Position numbers and translations under genes: made by a program. From an uncultured Streptococcus sp. (GTDB lineage: Bacteria; Bacillota; Bacilli; Lactobacillales; Streptococcaceae): 5,235 nt of DNA. The notes beneath the pieces are model-generated. The model was not told the origin of the DNA. It did not search any database and saw only the letters and a program-made list of their open reading frames with translations. Where the stretch lies: positions 1-5,235 of the forward strand of contig CAKQBM010000121.1 of assembly GCA_934216185.1 (NCBI GenBank), written 5' to 3'. Shown in pieces: positions 1-5,235 of this stretch. Position 1 is the stretch's first letter. Each line of letters opens with the position of its first letter.

Positions 1-716
1 ATAAAGGCCTTGGCCTTATCAACTGCCTGGTAAAGACTTCTGCCCTTGGCTAGTTCAGCCGTAATCACTGCAGCAAAGGTACATCCAGTACCATGGGTAT
101 GACAGGTTTGAATTCTTGGGCTTTCCCAGACAAATTGCTCATCCTTGGTAAAGAGGAAGTCTTTGGCACTGCCTTCGAGATGACCACCTTTGATGACTAC
201 AGACTGAGGACCAAATTCTTTTAAAATCAGGCGACCGGCATGTTGCATGTCTTCGGAATCATGGATTGAAAAACCAACAATCTCTTCTGCCTCAGGAAGA
301 TTGGGTGTGATGATGGTTGCAAGTGGAAGCAGATTTGTTTTTAGGTAGGTTCTGGCACTGGTATCAATCAGGGTGTCTCCGCTCGTAGCGACCATAACAG
401 GGTCAAGTACATAGGGACAATCCAGCTTTTTAAGATAGGGCTGGATGATTTCCATTATTTCAGTAGTTGCCAACATCCCAGTTTTTACAGCCTGAGGCTT
501 GATATCCGAAAAGACACTCTCCAATTGGGCTTTCAACATTTGAGGAGAAACGTGCTCGATTAGCTGAACGCCTCTGGTATTTTGAGCGACAAGACTTGTC
601 ACAACAGCCATTCCATATACATCTCTAGCTTGGAATGACTTTAAGTCAGCCATAATGCCAGCACCACCGCTAGGGTCAGTCCCTGCAATTGTCAAAGCAA
701 CGGGTAAATAAGTCAT
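1..716 (-). CDS. thiD: Hydroxymethylpyrimidine/phosphomethylpyrimidine kinase ThiD (3' end outside window)
   Basis: ThiD phosphorylates 4-amino-5-hydroxymethyl-2-methylpyrimidine and then its monophosphate, giving the HMP-PP that thiamin phosphate synthase joins to the thiazole unit; it is a cytoplasmic ribokinase-fold enzyme. The reading frame starts MTYLPVALTIAGTDPSGGAG and stays open to the window edge, giving 238 complete residues; the family is usually about 260-265, so roughly 25 C-terminal residues are missing. Visible family motifs are the N-terminal AGTDPSGGAGI (11-21), KTGML (78-82), DPVMVATSG (105-113), TPNLPEAEE (137-145), VIKGGH (174-179) and HGTGCTFAA (208-216), with the anion-hole glycines and presumed catalytic Cys212. 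The ATG at 716-714 is preceded by GGGAGG (728-723) with a 6-nt gap. The gene is divergent from copY, and its leader carries a TPP riboswitch, which independently supports a role in thiamin synthesis. A pyridoxal kinase of the same fold is less likely given the riboswitch. Confidence 0.95.
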   Translation of the reverse strand, partial: MTYLPVALTIAGTDPSGGAGIMADLKSFQARDVYGMAVVTSLVAQNTRGVQLIEHVSPQMLKAQLESVFSDIKPQAVKTGMLATTEIMEIIQPYLKKLDCPYVLDPVMVATSGDTLIDTSARTYLKTNLLPLATIITPNLPEAEEIVGFSIHDSEDMQHAGRLILKEFGPQSVVIKGGHLEGSAKDFLFTKDEQFVWESPRIQTCHTHGTGCTFAAVITAELAKGRSLYQAVDKAKAF

Positions 717-721
717 CTAAA

Positions 722-783
722 ACCTCCCAACCAACTGAAGTTTGTATTCTTAAGAACAAGCTGGTCTGTTTTAGAAAGGTAAT
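722..783 (-). promoter_or_regulatory. Candidate translational expression platform of the thiD riboswitch, including the Shine-Dalgarno site
   Basis: Read on the minus strand, the segment ACCUUUC (780-774) can pair over 7 bp, two of them G-U, with GGGAGGU (728-722), which is the thiD Shine-Dalgarno sequence. A second helix, ACCAGCU (765-759) with AGUUGGU (736-730), nests inside and would stack close to the first. The same upstream segment, AUUACCU (783-777), is also a perfect 7-nt complement of AGGUAAU (836-830) in the conserved loop-5 region of the riboswitch. No U-tract follows any hairpin here, so control of translation initiation is more likely than transcription termination. The pairings are seen in the sequence; the switching role is inferred. 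Confidence 0.5.
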
Positions 784-811
784 AGAAGACTGATAGTCCC
801 CATTATCATTT

Positions 812-893
812 CCACTTCCATCAGCTAGCATTACCTAGATTGAGTCAGAGGGATCTAACAGTCGTTAATCTCAGCTTTACGCACCCCTAGTGG
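812..893 (-). ncRNA. TPP riboswitch (THI element) aptamer in the thiD leader
   Basis: Read on the minus strand, this has the elements of the TPP aptamer in order. Closing stem P1 is CCACU (893-889) with AGUGG (816-812). P2 is AGGG with CCCU. The hallmark GCUGAGAU lies at about 875-868. A small P3a hairpin is UAAC-GACU-GUUA. The second sensor arm has CUAG-GUAAUG-CUAG, corresponding to the canonical CUGGAUAAUGCCAG. The changes in that stem (G to A on one side, C to U on the other) keep the pairing, as expected of a working RNA. It starts about 10 nt after the predicted transcription start and ends about 95 nt before the thiD ATG. TPP binding would be expected to lower thiD expression. Confidence 0.93.
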
Positions 894-911
894 TTGTTTT
901 CTTTTTTCTTT

Positions 912-920
912 AGTATAGCA
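912..920 (-). promoter_or_regulatory. thiD promoter: extended -10 element
   Basis: On the minus strand TGCTATACT is an extended -10 (TGn followed by TATACT), placed so that transcription would begin near 905, just upstream of the riboswitch P1 stem. No good -35 hexamer is found at 16-18 bp, which is common when the TGn extension is present; the upstream DNA is very AT-rich. There is no CopY operator around it, so thiD is probably not copper-controlled. Confidence 0.6.
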
Positions 921-1011
921 TATTTTTATAATTTATATAGTAAAAATTGACTGAAAATCGTTTTTCAAATGATTAAAATTCTATTTTTCAAAGAAAAGAT
1001 TAATTTTATAG

Positions 1012-1040
1012 TTGACAAATGTAGATTTTCGGAGTATACT
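1012..1040 (+). promoter_or_regulatory. copY-cupA-copA promoter (-35 and -10)
   Basis: A perfect -35 TTGACA (1012-1017) and a -10 TATACT (1035-1040) are separated by exactly 17 bp, a near-consensus sigma-A promoter. Transcription should start around 1046-1048, giving a leader of about 35 nt. The last four bases of the -35 are the first four of the upstream cop box, so bound CopY would block RNA polymerase directly. It is the only good promoter seen for the operon. Confidence 0.88.
1014..1026 (+). promoter_or_regulatory. CopY operator (cop box 1)
   Basis: GACAAATGTAGAT fits the cop box consensus KACANNYGTMNAY at every fixed position. It overlaps the -35 hexamer of the cop promoter. It is one of two copies that share the 15-base string GACAAATGTAGATTT. 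Confidence 0.88.
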
Positions 1041-1053
1041 AATAACTGTAATC

Positions 1054-1066
1054 GACAAATGTAGAT
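1054..1066 (+). promoter_or_regulatory. CopY operator (cop box 2)
   Basis: A second GACAAATGTAGAT, in the same orientation and exactly 40 bp downstream of the first. It lies just after the predicted transcription start and ends two bases before the copY Shine-Dalgarno AGGAGG (1069-1074). A repressor bound here would obstruct initial transcription; the DNA between the two boxes holds the -10 element. Confidence 0.88.
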
Positions 1067-1081
1067 TTAGGAGGTGTAATT

Positions 1082-1477
1082 ATGCAGATTTCAGATGCAG
1101 AATGGCAGGTCATGAAGATTATTTGGATGCAAGGAGAGCAGACCAGTACGGATTTGATCAGGGTTCTGACGGAGCGGTTCGACTGGTCCAAGTCAACCAT
1201 TCAAACTCTTTTGGCTCGTTTGGTTGAGAAAGAGTGTCTGACAAGGAAAAAAGAAGGCAAGTTCTTTGTCTATTCAGCCCTTTTAACTTTGGATCAAAGT
1301 CGGGATTTACTTGTCCAAGATATCAAGGACAAGGTTTGTTCTCGTAGAATTAAGAACTTGTTGTCTGATTTGATTGCTGAATGTGATTTTACTCAGGCTG
1401 ACTTGGAATACTTGGAAGCTGTGATTTCTGAGAAGAAATCAAGCGCTGTAACAGAAGTAAAATGTAATTGTATGTAA
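1082..1477 (+). CDS. copY: Copper-responsive transcriptional repressor CopY (BlaI/MecI/CopY family)
   Basis: CopY is a dimeric winged-helix repressor that binds cop boxes and leaves DNA when Cu(I) loads its cysteine site; Zn(II) favours the DNA-bound form in studied members. At 131 residues it has a typical family length. The N-terminal half carries the winged-helix domain, with recognition-helix region FDWSKSTIQTLLARLVEK (33-50) and wing KKEGKFFVYSA (56-66), closely resembling MecI/BlaI. The C-terminal half is a helical dimerisation region. Cysteines are C52, C86, C101, C128 and C130. The end, KCNCM, has one CxC pair rather than the CxCx4CxC of Enterococcus hirae CopY. The start is set by AGGAGG at 1069-1074, 7 nt before the ATG. 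As first gene of the operon and preceded by two cop boxes, it should regulate itself. Confidence 0.95.
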   Translation: MQISDAEWQVMKIIWMQGEQTSTDLIRVLTERFDWSKSTIQTLLARLVEKECLTRKKEGKFFVYSALLTLDQSRDLLVQDIKDKVCSRRIKNLLSDLIAECDFTQADLEYLEAVISEKKSSAVTEVKCNCM

Positions 1478-1487
1478 AGGAGACGTC

Positions 1488-1859
1488 ATGTTAAATAGTA
1501 TTGTAACCATTGTTTGTATTGCCCTTATTGTGTTTATCTTGTTTTGGTTTTTCAAAAAGCCTGAAAAATCTGGACAGAAGGCCCAGCAAAAAAAGGGCTA
1601 CCAAGAGATTCGAGTGGAGGTCATGGGGGGCTATACGCCTGAGTTGATTATCCTCAAGAAATCAGTGCCAGCCCGCATTGTCTTTGACCGCAAGGATCCT
1701 TCACCATGTTTGGATCAAATTGTTTTTCCAGACTTTGGTGTACATGCAGACCTTCCTATGGGTGAAGAATATGTAGTGGAAATCACACCTGAGCAGGCTG
1801 GAGAGTATGGTTTCTCTTGTGGCATGAACATGATGCACGGCAAGATGATTGTAGAGTAG
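1488..1859 (+). CDS. cupA: CupA, membrane-anchored cupredoxin-fold Cu(I) chaperone
   Basis: CupA binds Cu(I) at the membrane and hands it to CopA; it is known from pneumococcal copper resistance. The 123-residue protein opens with one hydrophobic helix (about 4-22) followed by KK and a lysine-rich linker (23-36), which by the positive-inside rule puts the soluble domain in the cytoplasm. Residues 38-123 form the cupredoxin-like domain, with PSPC (C74) and a C-terminal metal loop SCGMNMMHG containing C111, M113, M115 and M116, suited to thioether/thiolate binding of Cu(I). No lipobox or cleavable signal is evident. The ATG follows AAAGGAG (1476-1482), which overlaps the copY stop codon, leaving a 10-nt gap and implying one mRNA. 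The domain is clearly homologous to the N-terminus of the next gene's product, CopA. Confidence 0.93.
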   Translation: MLNSIVTIVCIALIVFILFWFFKKPEKSGQKAQQKKGYQEIRVEVMGGYTPELIILKKSVPARIVFDRKDPSPCLDQIVFPDFGVHADLPMGEEYVVEITPEQAGEYGFSCGMNMMHGKMIVE

Positions 1860-1865
1860 GAGTAA

Positions 1866-4112
1866 ATGATGACAGAAATTGTGAAAGCAAGCTTAGAAAA
1901 TGGCATTCAAAAAATCCGTATCCGAGCTGAAAAAGGCTATCATCCAGCCCATATCCAGCTTCAAAAAGGGATTCCAGCTGAGATTACATTTCATCGCGCC
2001 ACTCCTTCAAACTGTTATAAGGAAATTCTTTTTGAAGAAGAAGGCATCTTGGAACCAATCGGCGTAGATGAGGAGAAAGTCATTCGTTTTACACCTCAAG
2101 AATTAGGCCAACATGAATTTTCTTGTGGCATGAAGATGCAAAAGGGGAGTTATACCGTAGTTGGGAAGACTCGAAAATCTCTATCACTTTTACAGCGTTT
2201 TTGGATTACTAGTATCTTTACTGTGCCTCTTGTGATTCTCATGATTGGGATGTCGACAGGAGGAATTAGTCACCAAGTCATGCGTTGGGGAACCTTTTTA
2301 GCCACAACACCGATCATGCTAGTAGCAGGTGGTCCTTATATCCAAAGTGCTTGGGCTAGTTTTAAAAAGCACAATGCCAACATGGATACCTTGGTTGCTC
2401 TGGGAACCCTAGTGGCCTATTTCTATAGCTTAGTTGCCCTCTTCGCTGGCCTCCCCGTTTACTTTGAAAGTGCTGCATTTATCTTCTTCTTCGTTCTTAT
2501 GGGAGCCGTTTTTGAGGAGAAAATGCGGAAAAATACTTCCCAAGCTGTGGAGAAATTACTTGACTTGCAGGCTAAAACTGCAGAAGTCTTGCGTGAGGAT
2601 AACTATGTTCAAGTTCCTTTGGAGCAAGTCAAGGTAGGTGACCTGATTCGAGTGCGTCCCGGTGAAAAGATTGCGGTTGATGGTGTCGTAGTAGAAGGTA
2701 TCTCTAGTATTGATGAGTCTATGGTGACAGGTGAGAGTCTGCCTGTGGACAAGACAGTTGGAGATACTGTGATTGGCTCCACCATCAATAATAGTGGAAC
2801 ACTTGTTTTTAGAGCAGAAAAAGTTGGCTCAGAGACTGTTTTGGCTCAGATTGTGGATTTTGTGAAGAAAGCTCAGACAAGTCGTGCGCCGATTCAGGAC
2901 TTGACGGATAAAATTTCAGGGATTTTTGTCCCAGCAGTTGTCATTTTAGGAATCGTGACCTTTTGGGTGTGGTTCGTCTTGCTTAGGGATAGTGTCGTCG
3001 TGCTTGGTGCCAGCTTTGTGTCTTCGCTTCTCTATGGAGTGGCGGTGTTGATTATCGCCTGCCCTTGTGCATTGGGACTTGCAACACCGACAGCCCTTAT
3101 GGTGGGGACAGGTCGCAGTGCCAAGATGGGAGTTCTCCTCAAAAATGGAACGGTTCTACAGGAAATCCAGAAAGTTCAAACTATTGTTTTTGATAAGACA
3201 GGAACTTTGACGGAAGGGAAACCTGTGGTCACAGATATCATCGGCGACGAAGTAGAAGTGCTTGGATTGGCAGCTTCCTTGGAAGAAGCTTCTCAACACC
3301 CACTGGCTGAGGCCATTGTCAAGCGAGCGACTGAAACTGGACTTGAGCTTCACACTGTGGAAAATTTCCAAGCCTTGCACGGAAAAGGTGTTTCAGGACA
3401 AATCAATGGGAAACAAGTTTTGCTTGGAAATGCTAAAATGCTGGATGGCATGATCATTTCTAGCGCTTATCAGGAAAAACTAGAAGAACTGGAAAAAGAA
3501 GCTAAGACAGTTGTTTTCTTGGCTGTTGACAATGAAATCAAAGGCTTGATTGCCCTGCAAGATATTCCCAAGGAAAATGCTAAGTTAGCCATCAGTCAGT
3601 TGAAAAAACGTGGTCTTAAAACAGTCATGCTGACAGGAGACAATGCAGGTGTGGCGCGTGCTATTGCCGATCAGATCGGAATCGAAGAGGTCATTGCAGG
3701 TGTCTTGCCAGAAGAAAAAGCCCATGAAATCCATAAACTACAATCAGCTGGAAAAGTAGCCTTTGTTGGGGACGGTATCAATGATGCCCCTGCCCTCAGT
3801 GTAGCAGATGTGGGAATTGCTATGGGTGCTGGAACAGATATTGCCATCGAGTCAGCAGATTTGGTGTTGACAACTAATAACCTCCTAGGAGTGGTACGTG
3901 CCTTTGACATGAGTAAGAAAACTTTTAATCGTATTCTGCTCAATCTTTTCTGGGCCTTTATCTACAATGTCGCCGGCATTCCGATTGCAGCAGGAGTCTT
4001 TTCAGGTGTTGGACTGGCTCTCAATCCAGAACTGGCAGGTCTAGCCATGGCCTTTAGTTCTGTATCTGTTCTGACTAGTTCACTCTTACTCAACTTTAGT
4101 AAAATAGATTAA
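1866..4112 (+). CDS. copA: Cu(I)-exporting P1B-type ATPase CopA with N-terminal cupredoxin domain
   Basis: CopA exports Cu(I) across the cytoplasmic membrane using ATP. Residues 1-100 are a cupredoxin-like domain related to CupA, with C50 and SCGMKM (C87, M89, M91), in place of the usual CxxC HMA domain. Then come transmembrane helices A and B (about 111-130, 140-160; AGGP kink), helices 1-2 (174-216), the actuator domain with TGES (288-291), helices 3-4 (352-405) with the ion-site CPC (399-401), the phosphorylation site DKTGT (443-447), nucleotide-binding SQHP (476-479), TGDN (590-593), the hinge GDGIND (635-640), and helices 5-6 with YN (700-701) and MAFSS (728-732), the other Cu(I)-site residues. 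All catalytic motifs are intact. The gene starts 6 nt after the cupA stop. An in-frame ATG at 1869 sits 6 nt after GGAG (1859-1862), against 3 nt for 1866, so the protein may be 747 residues, one shorter. It is the last gene of the operon and a terminator follows at once. Confidence 0.97.
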   Translation: MMTEIVKASLENGIQKIRIRAEKGYHPAHIQLQKGIPAEITFHRATPSNCYKEILFEEEGILEPIGVDEEKVIRFTPQELGQHEFSCGMKMQKGSYTVVGKTRKSLSLLQRFWITSIFTVPLVILMIGMSTGGISHQVMRWGTFLATTPIMLVAGGPYIQSAWASFKKHNANMDTLVALGTLVAYFYSLVALFAGLPVYFESAAFIFFFVLMGAVFEEKMRKNTSQAVEKLLDLQAKTAEVLREDNYVQVPLEQVKVGDLIRVRPGEKIAVDGVVVEGISSIDESMVTGESLPVDKTVGDTVIGSTINNSGTLVFRAEKVGSETVLAQIVDFVKKAQTSRAPIQDLTDKISGIFVPAVVILGIVTFWVWFVLLRDSVVVLGASFVSSLLYGVAVLIIACPCALGLATPTALMVGTGRSAKMGVLLKNGTVLQEIQKVQTIVFDKTGTLTEGKPVVTDIIGDEVEVLGLAASLEEASQHPLAEAIVKRATETGLELHTVENFQALHGKGVSGQINGKQVLLGNAKMLDGMIISSAYQEKLEELEKEAKTVVFLAVDNEIKGLIALQDIPKENAKLAISQLKKRGLKTVMLTGDNAGVARAIADQIGIEEVIAGVLPEEKAHEIHKLQSAGKVAFVGDGINDAPALSVADVGIAMGAGTDIAIESADLVLTTNNLLGVVRAFDMSKKTFNRILLNLFWAFIYNVAGIPIAAGVFSGVGLALNPELAGLAMAFSSVSVLTSSLLLNFSKID

Positions 4113-4133
4113 AAGCGAGCTTGCTCGCTTTTT
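4111..4133 (+). terminator. Rho-independent terminator of the cop operon
   Basis: AAAAGCGAG-CTTG-CTCGCTTTT forms a perfect stem around a 4-nt loop and runs into TTTTT, beginning within the copA stop codon. Because A's precede the stem, it could also work in reverse, though no minus-strand gene is seen to its right. It separates copA from spxB. Confidence 0.92.
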
Positions 4134-4240
4134 ATACTCTTCGAAAATCAAATTCAAACCACGTCAACGTCGCCTTGCCGTACTCAAGTACAGCCTGCGG
4201 CTAGTTTCCTAGTTTGCTCTTTAATTTTCATTGAGTATTA
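4134..4240 (+). repeat. BOX element, boxA-boxC type without boxB
   Basis: The left part (about 4134-4190) matches boxA: it begins ATACTCTTCGAAAATC and contains CGTCAACGTCGCCTTGCCGT, one base from the common boxA core (CGTCAGCGTCGCC). The right part (about 4191-4240) matches boxC: CAGCCTGCGGCTAGTTTCC followed by TTTTCATTGAGTATTA. No boxB unit lies between them; the junction is GTACTCAAGTAC. The ends are imperfect inverted repeats (ATACTC at 4134 against GAGTAT at 4233-4238, continuing into GAAAAT/ATTTTC), so the transcript could fold into a long hairpin. BOX elements are dispersed, non-coding repeats of S. pneumoniae and close relatives, thought to be moved in trans. This one abuts the U-tract of the copA terminator. 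Confidence 0.88.
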
Positions 4241-4252
4241 TAAAACAGAAAC

Positions 4253-4266
4253 TAAAAACGTTTTCG
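4253..4266 (+). promoter_or_regulatory. cre-like site 1 upstream of spxB
   Basis: TAAAAACGTTTTCG matches the catabolite response element consensus TGWAANCGNTNWCA at all fixed positions except the second and the last. It lies about 160 bp upstream of the spxB ATG, so if real it would be a distal or auxiliary CcpA site. Confidence 0.35.
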
Positions 4267-4350
4267 AACTGTACTGTAATAGAGAATAAAAACTTCTGAG
4301 CAGATTCTTAGTAAAGTCAAAATAAATGTGATAAATTAGTAGTGTAAAAA

Positions 4351-4379
4351 TTTACTGAAACGTTTTCAAAAACTATATG
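4351..4379 (+). promoter_or_regulatory. Candidate spxB promoter
   Basis: TTTACT (4351-4356) and TATATG (4374-4379) are spaced by 17 bp, each matching four of six consensus bases. Transcription would begin near 4386, giving a leader of about 40 nt. The alternative TGTGATAAAT at 4327-4336 resembles an extended -10 but has no convincing -35. Both choices are weak on sequence alone; spxB is known to be highly expressed, so an activator may help. Confidence 0.4.
4355..4368 (+). promoter_or_regulatory. cre-like site 2 within the spxB promoter
   Basis: TGAAACGTTTTCA (4356-4368) is a near-palindromic CcpA-type site. Its right half (CGTTTTCA) fits the consensus fully, but the left half is one base short of the usual 14-bp spacing. 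It lies in the spacer of the candidate promoter, where CcpA binding would be expected to interfere if that promoter is used. The sequence does not show whether the net effect is activation or repression. Confidence 0.5.
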
Positions 4380-4426
4380 AAACCTTTTTTAGTAAATTAA
4401 AAAATATTTGAAGGAGAGTTATCATT

Positions 4427-5235
4427 ATGACTCAAGGGAAAATTACTGCATCTGCAGCAATGCTTAATGTATTGAAGACATGGGGCGTAGATACAATCTA
4501 CGGTATCCCATCAGGAACACTCAGCTCATTGATGGATGCTTTGGCTGAAGACAAAGATATCCGCTTCTTGCAAGTTCGCCACGAAGAAACAGGTGCTCTT
4601 GCAGCGGTTATGCAAGCTAAATTCGGAGGCTCAATCGGGGTTGCAGTTGGTTCAGGTGGTCCAGGTGCGACTCACTTGATTAACGGTGTTTACGATGCAG
4701 CTATGGATAACACTCCATTCCTAGCGATCCTTGGATCACGTCCAGTTAACGAATTGAACATGGATGCCTTCCAAGAATTGAACCAAAACCCAATGTACAA
4801 CGGTATCGCTGTATACAACAAACGTGTAGCTTACGCTGAGCAATTGCCAAAAGTAATCGACGAAGCTTGCCGTGCTGCAGTTTCTAAAAAAGGTCCAGCT
4901 GTTGTTGAAATCCCAGTAAACTTCGGTTTCCAAGAAATCGACGAAAACTCATACTACGGTTCAGGTTCATACGAACGTTCATTCATCGCTCCTGCTTTGA
5001 ACGAAGTTGAAATCAACAAAGCTGTTGAAATCTTGAACAATGCTGAACGTCCAGTTATCTATGCTGGTTACGGTGGTGTTAAAGCTGGTGAAGTGATCAC
5101 TGAATTGTCACGTAAAATCAAAGCACCAATCATCACAACTGGTAAAAATTTTGAAGCCTTTGAATGGAACTATGAAGGTTTGACAGGTTCTGCTTACCGT
5201 GTTGGTTGGAAACCAGCCAACGAAGTGGTCTTTGA
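4427..5235 (+). CDS. spxB: Pyruvate oxidase SpxB (3' end outside window)
   Basis: SpxB converts pyruvate, phosphate and O2 to acetyl phosphate, CO2 and H2O2, using TPP, FAD and Mg2+; it is the main peroxide source of the pneumococcus. The frame codes for 269 complete residues and runs off the window; the full protein is about 590. Residues 1-180 are the TPP pyrimidine-binding domain, with [15 protein letters not shown] (25-39), the catalytic Glu region [10 protein letters not shown] (51-60, E53 probably activating the cofactor) and [17 protein letters not shown] (75-91). Residues from about 190 begin the central FAD-binding domain ([13 protein letters not shown], 209-221). The TPP-binding GDG motif and FAD-loop residues lie beyond the edge. 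The ATG follows AAGGAG (4411-4416) by 10 nt. Codon use is strongly biased (AAC, ATC, GGT, GTT, CGT), as in highly expressed streptococcal genes and unlike copA. Acetolactate synthase shares the fold but differs from this close SpxB match. Confidence 0.95.
   Translation, partial: MTQGKITASAAMLNVLKTWGVDTIYGIPSGTLSSLMDALAEDKDIRFLQVRHEETGALAAVMQAKFGGSIGVAVGSGGPGATHLINGVYDAAMDNTPFLAILGSRPVNELNMDAFQELNQNPMYNGIAVYNKRVAYAEQLPKVIDEACRAAVSKKGPAVVEIPVNFGFQEIDENSYYGSGSYERSFIAPALNEVEINKAVEILNNAERPVIYAGYGGVKAGEVITELSRKIKAPIITTGKNFEAFEWNYEGLTGSAYRVGWKPANEVVF

Noticed and set aside
730..765. Hairpin in the thiD leader as a rho-independent terminator
   Set aside because: No run of U follows the stem; the next bases are the Shine-Dalgarno sequence, so a translational role fits better.
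894..1011. A small gene or regulatory RNA in the AT-rich divergent region
   Set aside because: Apart from the thiD -10 element I see no ribosome binding site with an open frame, no stable hairpin, and only A/T-rich DNA that could act as an upstream promoter element.
1012..1227. Open frame starting TTG at the cop promoter, 71 codons
   Set aside because: It begins on the -35 hexamer, upstream of the transcription start, has no ribosome binding site and overlaps copY in another frame.
1715..1906. Minus-strand open frame of 63 codons across cupA and copA
   Set aside because: It is antisense to conserved metal-site codons of CupA, has no promoter or ribosome binding site, and resembles no family I recognise.
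2434..3943. Four further open frames within copA, at 2434-2637 (+), 3156-3380 (-), 3262-3453 (+) and 3671-3943 (-)
   Set aside because: All lie inside the intact, motif-complete copA reading frame, lack initiation signals, and their translations show no domain.
4134..4240. RUP element, insertion-sequence remnant or CRISPR repeat between copA and spxB
   Set aside because: The sequence matches boxA and boxC of the BOX family, has no coding capacity, and no spaced direct repeats are present.
4736..4933. Minus-strand open frame of 65 codons inside spxB
   Set aside because: It is antisense to the conserved TPP-binding domain and is explained by the biased codon use of spxB.
5233..5235. TGA at the window end as the spxB stop codon
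   Set aside because: It is out of frame: the last full codon is TTT (5231-5233) and the gene normally continues for more than 300 residues.

Overview
The window looks like chromosomal DNA of a mitis-group streptococcus, Streptococcus pneumoniae or a very close relative (S. mitis, S. pseudopneumoniae). The basis is the recognisable gene order copY-cupA-copA-spxB, the cupredoxin-type CopA and CupA pair, a BOX repeat of the pneumococcal type, low G+C and strong AGGAGG-like ribosome binding sites. The exact species cannot be fixed from the sequence alone.

Layout. Positions 1-716, minus strand: the 5' part of thiD, a kinase of thiamin pyrophosphate (TPP) synthesis, cut by the window edge. Positions 717-1081: a divergent intergenic region. 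Its left part is the thiD leader, with a TPP riboswitch (about 812-893) and what looks like a translational expression platform in which one segment can pair either with the riboswitch loop or with the thiD Shine-Dalgarno sequence; the thiD promoter is at 912-920. Its right part is the copY promoter (1012-1040), with two copies of the CopY operator exactly 40 bp apart. Positions 1082-4112, plus strand: the copper export operon, copY (copper-responsive repressor), cupA (membrane-anchored Cu(I) chaperone) and copA (Cu(I) P1B-type ATPase), tightly packed with gaps of 10 and 6 nt. Positions 4111-4133: a rho-independent terminator. Positions 4134-4240: a BOX element made of boxA and boxC without boxB. 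Positions 4241-4426: the spxB promoter region with two cre-like sites. Positions 4427-5235: the 5' part of spxB, pyruvate oxidase, cut by the right edge.

How it works together. CopY holds the operon off until Cu(I) displaces it. CupA then captures Cu(I) at the inner face of the membrane and passes it to the N-terminal cupredoxin domain of CopA, which pumps it out. On the two sides stand a TPP-synthesis gene under TPP feedback and a TPP-dependent enzyme that makes hydrogen peroxide. SpxB and copper export are transcriptionally separate but both bear on copper/peroxide stress. No wholly new system is evident. The least expected structures are the alternative pairing in the thiD leader, the duplicated cupredoxin domain, the reduced metal motif of CopY, and the boxB-less BOX element beside the operon terminator.
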